Shown in pieces: positions 9,898 to 18,612 of a DNA stretch of 64,000 nt. Location: assembly GCF_000715205.1 (NCBI RefSeq), contig NZ_JOTP01000010.1, forward strand, positions 1-64,000. The letters are read 5' to 3'. The position numbers and the translations under genes were made by a program. The stretch's first letter is position 1. Each line of letters opens with the position of its first letter. The DNA comes from Bacillus zhangzhouensis. GTDB lineage: Bacteria; Bacillota; Bacilli; Bacillales; Bacillaceae. Below the pieces are notes generated by a model, which did not search any database, was not told the DNA's origin, and saw only the letters and a list, made by a program, of their open reading frames with translations.

Positions 9898-9928
9898 AAA
9901 AAAAGCCCTTTAGCTGGGCTTTTCTTTT
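9898..9928. terminator. Terminator of the small zinc-ribbon gene
   Basis: AAAAGCCC pairs with GGGCTTTT, with T runs on both strands. It is just downstream of the minus-strand gene at 9937-10215. Confidence 0.75.
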
Positions 9929-9936
9929 CAACAACT

Positions 9937-10215
9937 TCATTTTAGCTCGTACCGATGAATGATAGGCTGAAGCACATAGAAATTCAGCAATATCCACCCT
10001 AATAAGATCGGCCACTTCAACATAGGTGAAGCGCCTTTCAACTGAATAAGCAGCACCAATAACGGAATCAAGCAGATCATGAAAAAACTCATCTTTGAGA
10101 CAAACGTTTCTTTGATTGGGTGCCGACAGCTTGGACACATCATCATTCTCGTGTGAGATAAATGAAACTTTTCGACGAAAGAAAATACTTTTGAACAATT
10201 TGGACAGTTTCCCAA
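9937..10215 (-). CDS. Small two-CxxC (zinc-ribbon-like) membrane protein
   Basis: This protein of about 92 residues has two cysteine pairs near the N-terminus, CPNC and CPSC about 28 residues apart, typical of the short CxxC-20-CxxC family. Two hydrophobic stretches follow, one LIPLLVLLIQL and one near ILLGWILLNFYVLQP. The TTG at 10215 gives better spacing from AAGGGGG than the GTG at 10221; either is possible. It lies between hmoB and yhaA on the opposite strand and ends in its own terminator. Function is unknown; I cannot give a B. subtilis name. Confidence 0.7.
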   Translation of the reverse strand: MGNCPNCSKVFSFVEKFHLSHTRMMMCPSCRHPIKETFVSKMSFFMICLIPLLVLLIQLKGASPMLKWPILLGWILLNFYVLQPIIHRYELK

Positions 10216-10365
10216 TGCCACTTCCCCCTTTTGCCAGCTTCATATCAACCTTCGACTTTTATGTAAAATGACCTTTTGATGTTGAACACGAAATCCTCTT
10301 CTGTTGAAAGATTCTAACAATTACCATACAATCAGTAAAAGAGCATGAAGGAGGTAATCGAATCA

Positions 10366-11553
10366 ATGACAATATCCACTTTACAAAAAAGCATCAATGA
10401 ACGTCTTGATGAACATTATGAGGAAATGGTTGAAATTAGACGCCATCTCCATATGAATCCTGAACTTTCTTTTCAGGAAGAAGAAACAGCCGCTTTCATC
10501 GCTAACTACTATGACACATTACATATACCAACACGTACTCAGGTGGGTGGTCATGGCGTTCTTGCTTTTATTGAAGGAGCTTCCCCGGGGCCGACGATTG
10601 CCCTCAGAGCTGATTTTGATGCACTGCCTATCCACGATGAAAAGGATGTGCCTTATCGATCGACAAAACCAGGTGTGATGCACGCATGCGGTCACGACGG
10701 GCACACAGCGACCCTTCTTGTATTAGCAAAGATCTTACATGCCCATCGGGATCAATTAAAAGGGAAAATCGTCCTCATTCATCAGCACGCTGAAGAATAT
10801 GCTCCAGGCGGCGCTAAACCGATGATTGAAGACGGCTGTTTAGACGGAGTCGATATCATATTCGGTACTCACCTTTGGTCATCAGAACCTTGTGGCACCG
10901 TTCTTTATAAAAGCGGGAACTTTATGGCAGCCGCCGACCGTTTCTCTATTCAAGTCCAAGGTAAAGGCGGACACGGCGCCCAGCCTCATCTAACAAAAGA
11001 TGCCGTACTCATCGGTTCACAAATTGTCGCAAACTTGCAGCAAGTTGTCGCCCGTAAAGTCAATCCAATTGATTCAGCTGTTGTGTCTGTTGGAGGTTTT
11101 GTGGCTGAGAATGCCTTTAACGTCATTGCCGATTCAGCCGTTTTAACCGGTACTGCACGATCCTTTGAAGAAAGCGCACGACATATCATTGAACGTGAAA
11201 TTGAACAGGTGGTGAAAGGGGTTTGCCACATGCATGATGCATCGTACACATATGAATATGTGAGAGGATATCCTGCTGTCAAAAATCACCCAAAGCCAAC
11301 TGAATATATGGCTGAAATAGCAAGGCAAACAGAAGGTGTCATAGAAGTAAAAGAAGCGGAAACCCAAATGGGCGGAGAAGATTTTGCTTACTACCTACAC
11401 CATGTTCCTGGCACATTCTTCTACACAGGAGCTATGCCAGAAAACAGTCAGGATGTGTATCCACATCATCATCCGAAATTCGATATCAACGAAAAAGCAA
11501 TGCCTGTCGCAGCAAAGGTACTCGCTCACGCCGTCCTATCCTACGATGAATAA
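10366..11553 (+). CDS. yhaA: M20-family amidohydrolase YhaA
   Basis: This 395-residue M20D-type metal-dependent aminoacylase/amidohydrolase shows the metal-ligand segments HACGHDGHT (about residues 106-114) and HQHAEEYAPGG (about 140-150, with the Glu-Glu pair), and FGTHLWS (about 174-180). A dimerisation domain sits in the middle (about 190-300). Relatives hydrolyse N-acyl amino acids or indole conjugates; the substrate here is unknown. The ATG at 10366 was preferred because the earlier in-frame ATG at 10345 overlaps the AAGGAGG ribosome binding site. Confidence 0.88.
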   Translation: MTISTLQKSINERLDEHYEEMVEIRRHLHMNPELSFQEEETAAFIANYYDTLHIPTRTQVGGHGVLAFIEGASPGPTIALRADFDALPIHDEKDVPYRSTKPGVMHACGHDGHTATLLVLAKILHAHRDQLKGKIVLIHQHAEEYAPGGAKPMIEDGCLDGVDIIFGTHLWSSEPCGTVLYKSGNFMAAADRFSIQVQGKGGHGAQPHLTKDAVLIGSQIVANLQQVVARKVNPIDSAVVSVGGFVAENAFNVIADSAVLTGTARSFEESARHIIEREIEQVVKGVCHMHDASYTYEYVRGYPAVKNHPKPTEYMAEIARQTEGVIEVKEAETQMGGEDFAYYLHHVPGTFFYTGAMPENSQDVYPHHHPKFDINEKAMPVAAKVLAHAVLSYDE

Positions 11554-11554
11554 C

Positions 11555-11582
11555 AAAAAGCCGCTGACGACAGCGGCTTTTT
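11555..11582. terminator. Bidirectional terminator between yhaA and ecsC
   Basis: A 12-bp perfect stem (AAAAAGCCGCTG with CAGCGGCTTTTT) and 4-nt loop lie between the two convergent genes. Confidence 0.9.
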
Positions 11583-12289
11583 CACTTCATTTCTTTCAAC
11601 ACTCGTAAATGAAACACATGGCGTGCGACTTCCCCGAGCTGTCCTGTCAGCTGATGATTGGCCACACCGCCAACAGCCGCACCGACGACTGGCATTAATT
11701 GAAACAGCTTCACAAGATCAATGTAATCTCGATACTCCTGCTGAAAGCTGTACCAATCCATTTCCTCCCGGCTTGTTTCCCAATCATCAATGACCTTCAT
11801 CATCTTTTGACGATGTGCACTGCTTGAAAAGGCGAGCTGAAAAATACAAAGCAAAAAGAGTCTTTCCTCTTTTTGAGACAAATCAAAGCCATAAATACAT
11901 GCTAGCTCATAAAGACATTTCATCTTAATGCTCAGCAGCAACGGGAAGTCCGCCATTCCGAGGAATAAACCGCCTGCCCCTGTTCCAATCCCTTCGATCG
12001 CCGCCGCCTTTTGATAATACTTCACTTTATCCTTTGCCACCTCATTTCTCTCTACGATCGTTAATTGTTCATCGATCACTGAAAATGAAGTGAAGTGCGT
12101 CCCTGCTACGGTGGATTCGACCATTGATTTAACCGCACTTGTGATGACTTGATGAAACCTAGCAGGGATTCGGCGATTCACTTGCTGCTGAACTCCTTTT
12201 GAAAACCGTTCGATCTTTGATGGTTTTCTTAAAAATCGCGTTTGAAAAAGAATAGCTTCTTCATACAACTCCCGTTCAGCTGCATTCAT
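11582..12289 (-). CDS. ecsC: EcsC protein
   Basis: EcsC is the third product of the ecsABC cluster and has 235 residues. It has a glycine-rich segment GIGTGAGGLFLGMADFPLLLSIK (about residues 99-121) and a second one near VVGAAVGGVANHQLTG (about 202-217), both seen in the EcsC family. Its role is not settled; it is not needed for the known Ecs transport phenotypes in B. subtilis. It lies 53 bp after ecsB on the same strand. Confidence 0.9.
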   Translation of the reverse strand: MNAAERELYEEAILFQTRFLRKPSKIERFSKGVQQQVNRRIPARFHQVITSAVKSMVESTVAGTHFTSFSVIDEQLTIVERNEVAKDKVKYYQKAAAIEGIGTGAGGLFLGMADFPLLLSIKMKCLYELACIYGFDLSQKEERLFLLCIFQLAFSSSAHRQKMMKVIDDWETSREEMDWYSFQQEYRDYIDLVKLFQLMPVVGAAVGGVANHQLTGQLGEVARHVFHLRVLKEMK

Positions 12290-12342
12290 CCGGTTCCCTC
12301 CTTGATGTCATCATACGCTCGCTGTAAAAAATAGATTTTCAC

Positions 12343-13563
12343 TTATCTCATCTTTTTTAATCGACTTTGGACGTAAGGCTTGAATAAAACAAGCACAAAT
12401 ACCAATGACATGAGAAGAGCAAGTCCACTTCCCTTCCATCCTCCTGCTGGGAGTACCGCGCAGCTCAGCAAGATCGATTGGATGATGAGTACATTACGGA
12501 CGAGAACAAAGAAGCTACGATCCTTTTCTTGCTGAGAAACTGGATATAGTGTCTGTAATGAAAGATGAGCGAAGTGCTTCGTTAAAGGAACAAGCTGTAC
12601 ACCTGTGATAAATACTGTGAACAAGACAAGTAACGCACCCACCCAATCTGCTGCGCCTGTATACAGAATAATCAGCACAAACACGACCGTTAATCTAAAC
12701 GCAAGACCAAAATAGTCATTTGAACGTAAAAACGCCCTCACATACATGTAAGAAAAAGTTTTACGCTGCTCGTAAGGAACAAACTGCAAAATCCAGTCCA
12801 TGTACGCTCTTCTTTTCACCTGTTTCTTTAAATGAGGCACATCTGTAAATAAGTTTGCCAAGCGATAGAAGCGCTGTTTCCGTTTTAATTCATCAGAAAT
12901 ATGCAATTCCCATTGAAAAGGCTGTTTTTTCACTGCATTTGTTAAGTAAATAAGATAGACAGCATATATAAGATAAAAAACAATTGCAATCGCATAGGCT
13001 GCCTGTAAAACGGTATACATCAGAAACGTATTCAATAGAAAACGAAACACTGCATCAAGCCATCTGACATGCTTTCCTTGAAAATAAGTGATTCTCCACT
13101 GAATCGCTGTATTCAGGCCCTTTATCAAGATCATTTGCGCCAAGATCAGCACATAAAGCATGAAATCTCCTGAAGATACAGCCGAATAAAGCGGGAGTGC
13201 GATAATCGATACGGCAATCAAAGGAAACAGCTGCGAAAGGAAGCTAAAATTAAAGGCGTTTTTTAAATAAGGCTCCATCTTCGCTTCCAGAGGAAGCAAA
13301 AACACGAGATCTGCCTCTTTGATCAACGTACGTACGTAAGAGCTTGTCAGCACCAGTGAGAAAACAACTGCCATGACCCAGTACGAAGGGAAGTGAGTTG
13401 GAATATGTTTAAGCCAGCCGCTATACCAGCTCGCCCCGCCTGCAAGGAAAAAAATAAGCACAATGACAAGATGATCATTGAACATGTATTTTAAATATTT
13501 TCTTGTGTCTTGTACGTGTTCCTCTAATCGTGATTTCCAAATGGTTTGCGTTGTTTTACTCAT
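12343..13563 (-). CDS. ecsB: ABC transporter membrane subunit EcsB
   Basis: This 406-residue membrane protein forms the channel part of the Ecs ABC transporter. I see hydrophobic segments near residues 30-48, 58-80, 105-150, 175-210, 285-335 and 355-395. In B. subtilis the Ecs system affects protein secretion, competence and intramembrane proteolysis by RasP. Its start overlaps the end of ecsA by 8 bp, typical of translational coupling between ATPase and permease. Confidence 0.93.
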   Translation of the reverse strand: MSKTTQTIWKSRLEEHVQDTRKYLKYMFNDHLVIVLIFFLAGGASWYSGWLKHIPTHFPSYWVMAVVFSLVLTSSYVRTLIKEADLVFLLPLEAKMEPYLKNAFNFSFLSQLFPLIAVSIIALPLYSAVSSGDFMLYVLILAQMILIKGLNTAIQWRITYFQGKHVRWLDAVFRFLLNTFLMYTVLQAAYAIAIVFYLIYAVYLIYLTNAVKKQPFQWELHISDELKRKQRFYRLANLFTDVPHLKKQVKRRAYMDWILQFVPYEQRKTFSYMYVRAFLRSNDYFGLAFRLTVVFVLIILYTGAADWVGALLVLFTVFITGVQLVPLTKHFAHLSLQTLYPVSQQEKDRSFFVLVRNVLIIQSILLSCAVLPAGGWKGSGLALLMSLVFVLVLFKPYVQSRLKKMR

Positions 13564-14296
13564 AGCTTTCTTCCTTTGTTAATTCCAAATAAAGATCATC
13601 AAGTGTCGCATCTCTCATGTTGAACTGTTCTCTTAGCTCTGTCAGTGTTCCTTTCGCTCTGATTTCACCTTCATGCAAAATAATAAAGGAGTCACAATAA
13701 CGTTCAGCTGTCGCCAAAATATGCGTTGACATCAGAACACTAGCGCCGTTTTTCTTTGCAGCATTCATTCGTTCCAATAGTGCATTTATCGCAAGAGGAT
13801 CAAGCCCTAAAAACGGTTCATCGATGATATACAGCTCTGGTTCAACAAGAAACGCACACATAATCATGACCTTCTGCTTCATACCCTTAGAAAAATGAGC
13901 AGGGAACCATTTCAGCCGTTTCTCCATTCGAAATTCTTTCAGCAATGATGGTAGACGTTCTTCGAGTTGTTCCTTTGAAAGACCGTAAGCCATCGCTGTC
14001 AGCTCTAAATGCTCTTTTAGTGTTAACTCTTCATATAAAACAGGTGTTTCTGGAATAAAGGTGAATTGCGAACGATACGCCTCTTGATCTTCTTGTAGTG
14101 TTCGTCCATTCAGTTCAATGACACCTTTATGTGGTTTCATCAAACCGATGATATGACGAATGGTTGTGCTTTTCCCCGCTCCATTTAAGCCAATGAGACC
14201 GACAATTTGATTTCTTTCTAATTCAAATGAAATATTTTTTAGAACGGGATTCTTCGTATATCCACCCGTTACATCTTTTACAGTTAAAAGGGACAT
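13556..14296 (-). CDS. ecsA: ABC transporter ATP-binding protein EcsA
   Basis: This is the ATPase of the Ecs transporter, 246 residues. It shows Walker A GLNGAGKST (about residues 37-45), the signature region FSKGMKQKV (about 134-142) and Walker B LYIIDEPFLGLD (about 155-166). It is the first gene of ecsA-ecsB-ecsC and is divergent from hit, with 467 bp between them. Confidence 0.94.
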   Translation of the reverse strand: MSLLTVKDVTGGYTKNPVLKNISFELERNQIVGLIGLNGAGKSTTIRHIIGLMKPHKGVIELNGRTLQEDQEAYRSQFTFIPETPVLYEELTLKEHLELTAMAYGLSKEQLEERLPSLLKEFRMEKRLKWFPAHFSKGMKQKVMIMCAFLVEPELYIIDEPFLGLDPLAINALLERMNAAKKNGASVLMSTHILATAERYCDSFIILHEGEIRAKGTLTELREQFNMRDATLDDLYLELTKEESYE

Positions 14297-14445
14297 GAGT
14301 TCGTTCCTTTCTTTCTTTTTTCCTTTATAGTACCAAAAACGAAGGGTAATTTGAAATGTTTACCTATAGACGAGCCCTGAATAAAAAATAGGCGCATTGG
14401 TCATCATAATGTATGTAGAAGAAATGAACTTGATGACCAATAAGT

Positions 14446-14573
14446 AAATGAGGTGTTTGTTAAAGGCAAAGAACCGCATGACAAGTTGGTTTTTCATCTA
14501 AAAACCTTAGCTTCTGTTTTGCTTCACTGATTCTTGATTTTTGTGTCCTATACAATCGTCAAATGAGGTGTTT
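14446..14573. repeat. Pair of 13-bp direct repeats in the ecsA-hit gap
   Basis: AAATGAGGTGTTT occurs at 14446-14458 and again, identical, at 14561-14573, 115 bp apart. No open reading frame of note covers them. The sequence also resembles a ribosome binding site (TGAGGTG), but no start codon follows at usable spacing in either copy. Confidence 0.7.
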
Positions 14574-14595
14574 ACGGCAGAAATAGCAGGCATAT

Positions 14596-14625
14596 GAATT
14601 CTTTATTTCAGTAAATAGAGAATTC
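14596..14625. repeat. Inverted repeat in the ecsA-hit gap
   Basis: GAATTCTTTATTT pairs with AAATAGAGAATTC across a 4-nt loop (13 bp with one G-U). It lies between the direct repeats and a terminator, so it may be part of a structured transcript. Confidence 0.7.
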
Positions 14626-14669
14626 AAAAGGCATATCGAATGAAAGCATCAGCATTTCTTCTGCAGGAG

Positions 14670-14714
14670 CAGGATGAGCGACCAAAGGAGTTCGCTTATC
14701 CTGTTTTCTTTTTT
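14670..14714 (+). terminator. Strong terminator upstream of hit with no gene before it
   Basis: CAGGATGAGCGA pairs with TCGCTTATCCTG (12 bp, one G-U), followed by TTTTCTTTTTT. It faces the plus strand about 50 bp before hit, and no coding gene on that strand ends here. It may end a short RNA or attenuate hit. Confidence 0.75.
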
Positions 14715-14763
14715 GCTTCTTTTTGTGATACGATAAAGGAAAAATAATGAGGAGTGACATGGC

Positions 14764-15192
14764 GTGAGCGACTGCATTTTTTGCAAGATCATTGATGGAG
14801 ACATTCCATGTGCAAAAGTATATGAAGACGAGCATGTATTGGCTTTTCTTGATATTAGCCAAGTAACAAAAGGGCATACCCTTGTAATCCCGAAAATACA
14901 TAAAGAAAACATCTATGACATGACACCAGAAGTGTCTAATCACTACTTCCAAGCGATTCCGAAAATTGCAAGGGCAATCAAACAGGAATTTGAACCAATT
15001 GGTTTAAACCTCCTGAACAACAACGGTGAAAAAGCCGGACAATCTGTGTTCCATTATCATATGCATATCATTCCGCGCTACGGCAAAGGAGATGGCTTTG
15101 GCGCCGTATGGAAGTCACATCAAGATCAATATACGTCAGAGGATTTAAAAGACATTTCTTCTGCCATTCACACGCGGCTTACCTCATCTTAA
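14764..15192 (+). CDS. hit: HIT-family nucleotide hydrolase Hit
   Basis: This 142-residue histidine-triad protein probably cleaves adenosine phosphoramidates or dinucleotides in the cytoplasm. The HIT motif HYHMHII lies at about residues 98-104, with CIFCKII at the N-terminus (Cys-x-x-Cys as in zinc-binding HIT proteins). Start is GTG with GAGGAG upstream. It is divergent from ecsA, as in B. subtilis. The stop codon is inside the terminator stem. Confidence 0.94.
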   Translation: MSDCIFCKIIDGDIPCAKVYEDEHVLAFLDISQVTKGHTLVIPKIHKENIYDMTPEVSNHYFQAIPKIARAIKQEFEPIGLNLLNNNGEKAGQSVFHYHMHIIPRYGKGDGFGAVWKSHQDQYTSEDLKDISSAIHTRLTSS

Positions 15193-15207
15193 AGGGATGA
15201 GGTTTTT
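15182..15207 (+). terminator. Terminator overlapping the end of hit
   Basis: CCTCATC pairs with GATGAGG, followed by five T; the hit stop codon lies in the loop. Confidence 0.8.
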
Positions 15208-15353
15208 CTTATTTCTGCCACCTTTTTAAGGCTTACATCTCCTAATAGTAAGATTTTTAGAACGATTCAAATTTTTTGTCCAAATGCTTCAAATTTGTGA
15301 TAGGATGGTTTTATCTTTTGATCCATTAACGCGAGAAATAGGGAGAGATTGTG

Positions 15354-16433
15354 ATGAAGCGAACGACGAATTTTAATGCTGGTCCGGCGGCACTGCCGCT
15401 AGAAGTGCTTCAAAAAGCACAAGAAGAACTTGTTGATTTTAAACAAACTGGGATGTCTGTGATGGAGCTTTCTCATCGCAGCGGTGAATATGAAGAAGTC
15501 CACAATAAAGCAAAAGCGCTTTTGACCGAGCTGATGGACATTCCAGAAGATTATGAGATCCTCTTTTTACAAGGTGGAGCTAGTCTTCAATTTGCGATGA
15601 TTCCTATGAACTTCTTACATGAAGGCGAAACGGCTCATTTCATTCAAACAGGCGCTTGGTCAGAAAAAGCATTGTCTGAAGCAAAAGGATTTGGTGAAAC
15701 GTCTGTGTTTGCCTCAAGTAAAGATGACAATTATTCGTATATTCCAGATGTAGATGCTTCCGGTTTAACAGACGGTGCTTACTTGCACATCACATCAAAC
15801 AATACGATCTTCGGCACACAGTGGAAAACGTTCCCAGACACTTCACTTCCGCTCATTGCGGACATGTCCAGTGATATTCTCAGCAAACAAATAGACGTTT
15901 CTTCATTTGATTTCATTTATGCAGGGGCACAAAAAAACTTAGGACCTTCTGGTATCACGATTGTGATCGCGCGCAAACGTTTTTTAGAGAAAGAAAAAAA
16001 CGGCACGCCAAAAATATTAAAATATTCAACACACGCAAAAGCCAACTCTCTTTACCACACACCACCGACTTTTGCGATTTATATGCTGTCTCTTGTCCTT
16101 GAGCATGTCAAAAACGCTGGCGGCGTAGAAGCAGCGGAAAAACGCAATGAACAAAAAGCGGCCATTCTCTATGAGACGATTGATCAAAGTGGCGGCTTTT
16201 ACAAAGGGCATGCACGCGCTGACAGCCGTTCTCATATGAATGTCACGTTTACCCTTCGTGATGACGCACTTACCGCATCATTTGTGGAGAAAGCCAAACA
16301 AGAACAAATGGTTGGACTTGCAGGACATCGTTCTGTCGGTGGATGCAGAGCATCTATTTACAATGCGGTTTCGATTGAAAACTGCCAAAAGCTTGCGGAC
16401 TTTATGAAAAAGTTCCAGCAAGAAAATGAGTAA
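15354..16433 (+). CDS. serC: Phosphoserine aminotransferase SerC
   Basis: SerC is a PLP enzyme that converts 3-phosphohydroxypyruvate and glutamate to phosphoserine in serine synthesis. The 359-residue protein begins with the family sequence TTNFNAGPAALP and has the cofactor lysine in YAGAQKNLGPSG (about residue 195). ATG at 15354 was chosen over the preceding GTG because it is better spaced from GGGAGA. It has its own transcript between hit and trpP. Confidence 0.95.
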   Translation: MKRTTNFNAGPAALPLEVLQKAQEELVDFKQTGMSVMELSHRSGEYEEVHNKAKALLTELMDIPEDYEILFLQGGASLQFAMIPMNFLHEGETAHFIQTGAWSEKALSEAKGFGETSVFASSKDDNYSYIPDVDASGLTDGAYLHITSNNTIFGTQWKTFPDTSLPLIADMSSDILSKQIDVSSFDFIYAGAQKNLGPSGITIVIARKRFLEKEKNGTPKILKYSTHAKANSLYHTPPTFAIYMLSLVLEHVKNAGGVEAAEKRNEQKAAILYETIDQSGGFYKGHARADSRSHMNVTFTLRDDALTASFVEKAKQEQMVGLAGHRSVGGCRASIYNAVSIENCQKLADFMKKFQQENE

Positions 16434-16508
16434 AAAGGCTTTTCTATCTTGAAATAAATTTGTTATAATAACGAGAAATATAAAGTGATGACTCTTGCAA
16501 TAAATGAT

Positions 16509-16560
16509 GAGCCATATTATTGGAGAGTCCTATAAGAGCTTAGCAGAGGAGAGCATAGAA
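16509..16560 (+). promoter_or_regulatory. TRAP-binding site over the trpP ribosome binding site
   Basis: Triplets GAG, TAG, GAG, GAG, TAG start at 16536, 16541, 16546, 16551 and 16556, exactly 5 nt apart, and the last ends 2 nt before the trpP ATG. More GAG triplets lie at 16509 and 16523-16527. TRAP binds 11 or fewer (G/U)AG repeats spaced by 2-3 nt when loaded with tryptophan, and here it would cover the AGGAGA ribosome binding site. In B. subtilis trpP (yhaG) is translationally repressed in the same way. Confidence 0.9.
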
Positions 16561-17079
16561 ATGAAAACAAAAGAATTAGTGATTATGTCATTGCTTGCAG
16601 CAATGGGAGCTGTTTTGCATACGATTTTCCCGCCCATCTTTTTCGGAATGAAACCTGATATGATGCTGGTCATGATGTTTTTAAGCATCATCCTTTTCCC
16701 TAAGGTACAGCATGTAGTCGTGATTGCCCTCGTGACGGGGGTCATTTCCGCTTTGACAACGGGTTTCCCAGGCGGACAAATTCCAAATATGATTGATAAA
16801 CCAGTGACAGCCTTTATCTTCCTAGCCCTTTTCTTGTCTTGCCAGAAGATGAAGAACAAAGTTGTGCTGACCGCTGTATTAACTGCTATTGGAACCATCG
16901 TATCCGGCGTCATTTTCCTATCTGCCGCTTTACTGATCACCGGACTGCCAGCTGCATTACCGGCACTTCTTGTGGGTGTTGTCCTACCAGCAGTCGTGAT
17001 TAATACCATTGCCATGGTATTTGTCTTCCCGATTGCTCAGTCCATTCTAAAGCGTGCAAGAATGATAGAAGTCGCTTAA
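16561..17079 (+). CDS. trpP: Tryptophan transporter TrpP
   Basis: This 172-residue integral membrane protein takes up tryptophan. Hydrophobic segments cover most of the chain (about residues 5-25, 35-75, 80-100, 105-135, 140-165). The KPDMM and GFPGGQIPN segments are typical of the family. The ATG at 16561 follows GAGGAGA; a longer reading from 16504 is possible but would run through the TRAP repeats. Expression is expected to fall when tryptophan is plentiful through the TRAP site just upstream. Confidence 0.93.
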   Translation: MKTKELVIMSLLAAMGAVLHTIFPPIFFGMKPDMMLVMMFLSIILFPKVQHVVVIALVTGVISALTTGFPGGQIPNMIDKPVTAFIFLALFLSCQKMKNKVVLTAVLTAIGTIVSGVIFLSAALLITGLPAALPALLVGVVLPAVVINTIAMVFVFPIAQSILKRARMIEVA

Positions 17080-17088
17080 CGAATAACG

Positions 17089-17120
17089 AACCTCTTCATG
17101 TCAGATGAAGAGGTTTTTTT
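17089..17120. terminator. Terminator between trpP and the small minus-strand gene
   Basis: An 11-bp perfect stem (AACCTCTTCAT with ATGAAGAGGTT) is followed by seven T on the plus strand. Confidence 0.88.
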
Positions 17121-17127
17121 CATGCTT

Positions 17128-17319
17128 TTATAAAAGAAAAAGGGTAAGCAGCAAAACGAGAAGCGAAATCCCTGCACCTGCCGCACACACAAGTGCTTTT
17201 TGCTTTAATACATGTTTTGGCGGATAAGACCCTGCATATCCAAGCTGTCTTGCATAATGAATGGAACCACCTGTGAAAACGACACCGATACACGTAAAAA
17301 CGAACAGAAAGACAGACAA
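17128..17319 (-). CDS. Small two-segment membrane protein (YhzF-like)
   Basis: From a TTG start preceded by GGGAGGGGAG, this gives about 63 residues with two hydrophobic stretches (FLFVFTCIGVVFTGG near the N-terminus and AGAGISLLVLLLTLFLL at the C-terminus) joined by a short basic linker. B. subtilis has a similar small gene at this position, perhaps yhzF, but I am not sure of the name. Function is unknown. Confidence 0.6.
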   Translation of the reverse strand: MSVFLFVFTCIGVVFTGGSIHYARQLGYAGSYPPKHVLKQKALVCAAGAGISLLVLLLTLFLL

Positions 17320-17447
17320 CCTTCTCCCCTCCCTTTTCTTCAAAAGTATGCTAAAATAAAGCAAGCTATGTATGGAAGTTCAATGAAGCTGATCATCAGC
17401 TCAGAGAGAACATGCGAATGTGTAAAATTTGACTAGAGGTGATTTGA

Positions 17448-17804
17448 ATGGCTAGTGGACGTTCTTTATTAACAGGATTATTTGTAGGCGGTCTCCTCGG
17501 AGGTGCGGCAGTGCTCCTGACGACTCCCTCTTCTGGCAGAGATGTACGCGGAAAGATGAAAGACAGCTATGACAAATTCGAAGATACGCTGACAAGATTA
17601 AAAAGAGATGGACAAGCTTTAAAAGAGCAAATTGTTGAAACAGCAAAAGAAAGTGCAGAAGTCATTAAAGAGGTTGGGGCTGAATTGCAAACATCTATTC
17701 AGCAATGGCGCGAAGACATCAAACCTCATCAACAGGACTTACAAAAGGAAATTCAGGAAATTGAGGAAAAGCTCAAACAACTGGAGAAAACCTTACAAAA
17801 CTAA
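17448..17804 (+). CDS. yhaH: YtxH-domain protein YhaH
   Basis: This 118-residue protein has an N-terminal hydrophobic segment LLTGLFVGGLLGGAAVLLTTP (about residues 6-26) followed by a long, highly charged helix likely to form a coiled coil. This is the YtxH/general-stress layout. A canonical sigma-B promoter was not evident upstream. The protein is probably membrane-anchored with the helix in the cytoplasm. Confidence 0.87.
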   Translation: MASGRSLLTGLFVGGLLGGAAVLLTTPSSGRDVRGKMKDSYDKFEDTLTRLKRDGQALKEQIVETAKESAEVIKEVGAELQTSIQQWREDIKPHQQDLQKEIQEIEEKLKQLEKTLQN

Positions 17805-17838
17805 TATACTCCCAAATAAATATTCGTTTACAAAAGTG

Positions 17839-17868
17839 TGCGGGGTGCGTATCCCGCATTTTTTTTGT
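17839..17868 (+). terminator. Terminator after yhaH
   Basis: TGCGGG pairs with CCCGCA, followed by a run of ten T. Confidence 0.82.
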
Positions 17869-17991
17869 TGAAAAAAGGTTATTTTGTCAATGTTTTTCAT
17901 GACATTTTAAAATTCTTGAATTTTCAGCTTTATTAATCTTTATTTTATTGGCATAATAGAATTACAAGAAAAAGAGAAGTAGGTGAAATGG

Positions 17992-18612
17992 ATGAATCAT
18001 TCGGAAAAGCCTTTCGATGTAAAAGAAGCACTTTTATTCAGTCAAAGAATGGCCCAATTGAGCAAAGCTCTTTGGAAATCCATTGAGAAAGACTGGCAGC
18101 AGTGGATCAAACCGTATAACCTGAATATTAATGAACATCATATTTTGTGGATTGCGTACCAATTAAAAGGAGCTTCAATATCAGAAATTGCAAAGTTTGG
18201 CGTCATGCATGTATCAACTGCGTTTAACTTCTCCAAAAAACTGGAGGAAAGAGGATTTTTAAAATTTTCTAAAAAGTTAAACGATAAACGCAATACGTAT
18301 ATTGAGCTAACGCCAAAAGGCGAAGAGACATTCCATCAACTACTCGAAGATTATGACCCGGCCAGAAATGGTATTGTCAAAGGCGCACAGCCGCTTCATG
18401 ACATTTACGGAAAGTTCCCTGAAATTTTAGAAATGATGTGTATTATCCGAAACATTTATGGTGAGGACTTCATGGAGATTTTTGAGAAATCGTTTTCAAA
18501 CATTGAGAAGGACTTTTTGAATGAGCGTGGAAAAATCACGAAAAAGTCTGAGGAACTTGAAGACTCAGCTGAGGCAGCAGAAAAAGCGGCTAAAGCAAAT
18601 CAAATTGTTTAA
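17992..18612 (+). CDS. scoC: Transition-state regulator ScoC (Hpr), MarR family
   Basis: ScoC represses extracellular protease genes, peptide transport and sporulation functions in B. subtilis. The 206-residue protein is nearly identical to what I know of ScoC in its core: [18 protein letters not shown] (about residues 27-44) and the winged helix with [19 protein letters not shown] (about 67-85). The ATG at 17992 is best spaced from AGGTG; a GTG 9 nt earlier overlaps that motif. It is convergent with yhaI and the coding ends overlap by 23 bp. Confidence 0.95.
   Translation: MNHSEKPFDVKEALLFSQRMAQLSKALWKSIEKDWQQWIKPYNLNINEHHILWIAYQLKGASISEIAKFGVMHVSTAFNFSKKLEERGFLKFSKKLNDKRNTYIELTPKGEETFHQLLEDYDPARNGIVKGAQPLHDIYGKFPEILEMMCIIRNIYGEDFMEIFEKSFSNIEKDFLNERGKITKKSEELEDSAEAAEKAAKANQIV

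Noticed and set aside
16530..17015. 161-codon frame antisense to trpP
   Set aside because: It lies fully within trpP on the other strand, its composition is that of a shadow frame, and trpP is clearly real with a TRAP site.
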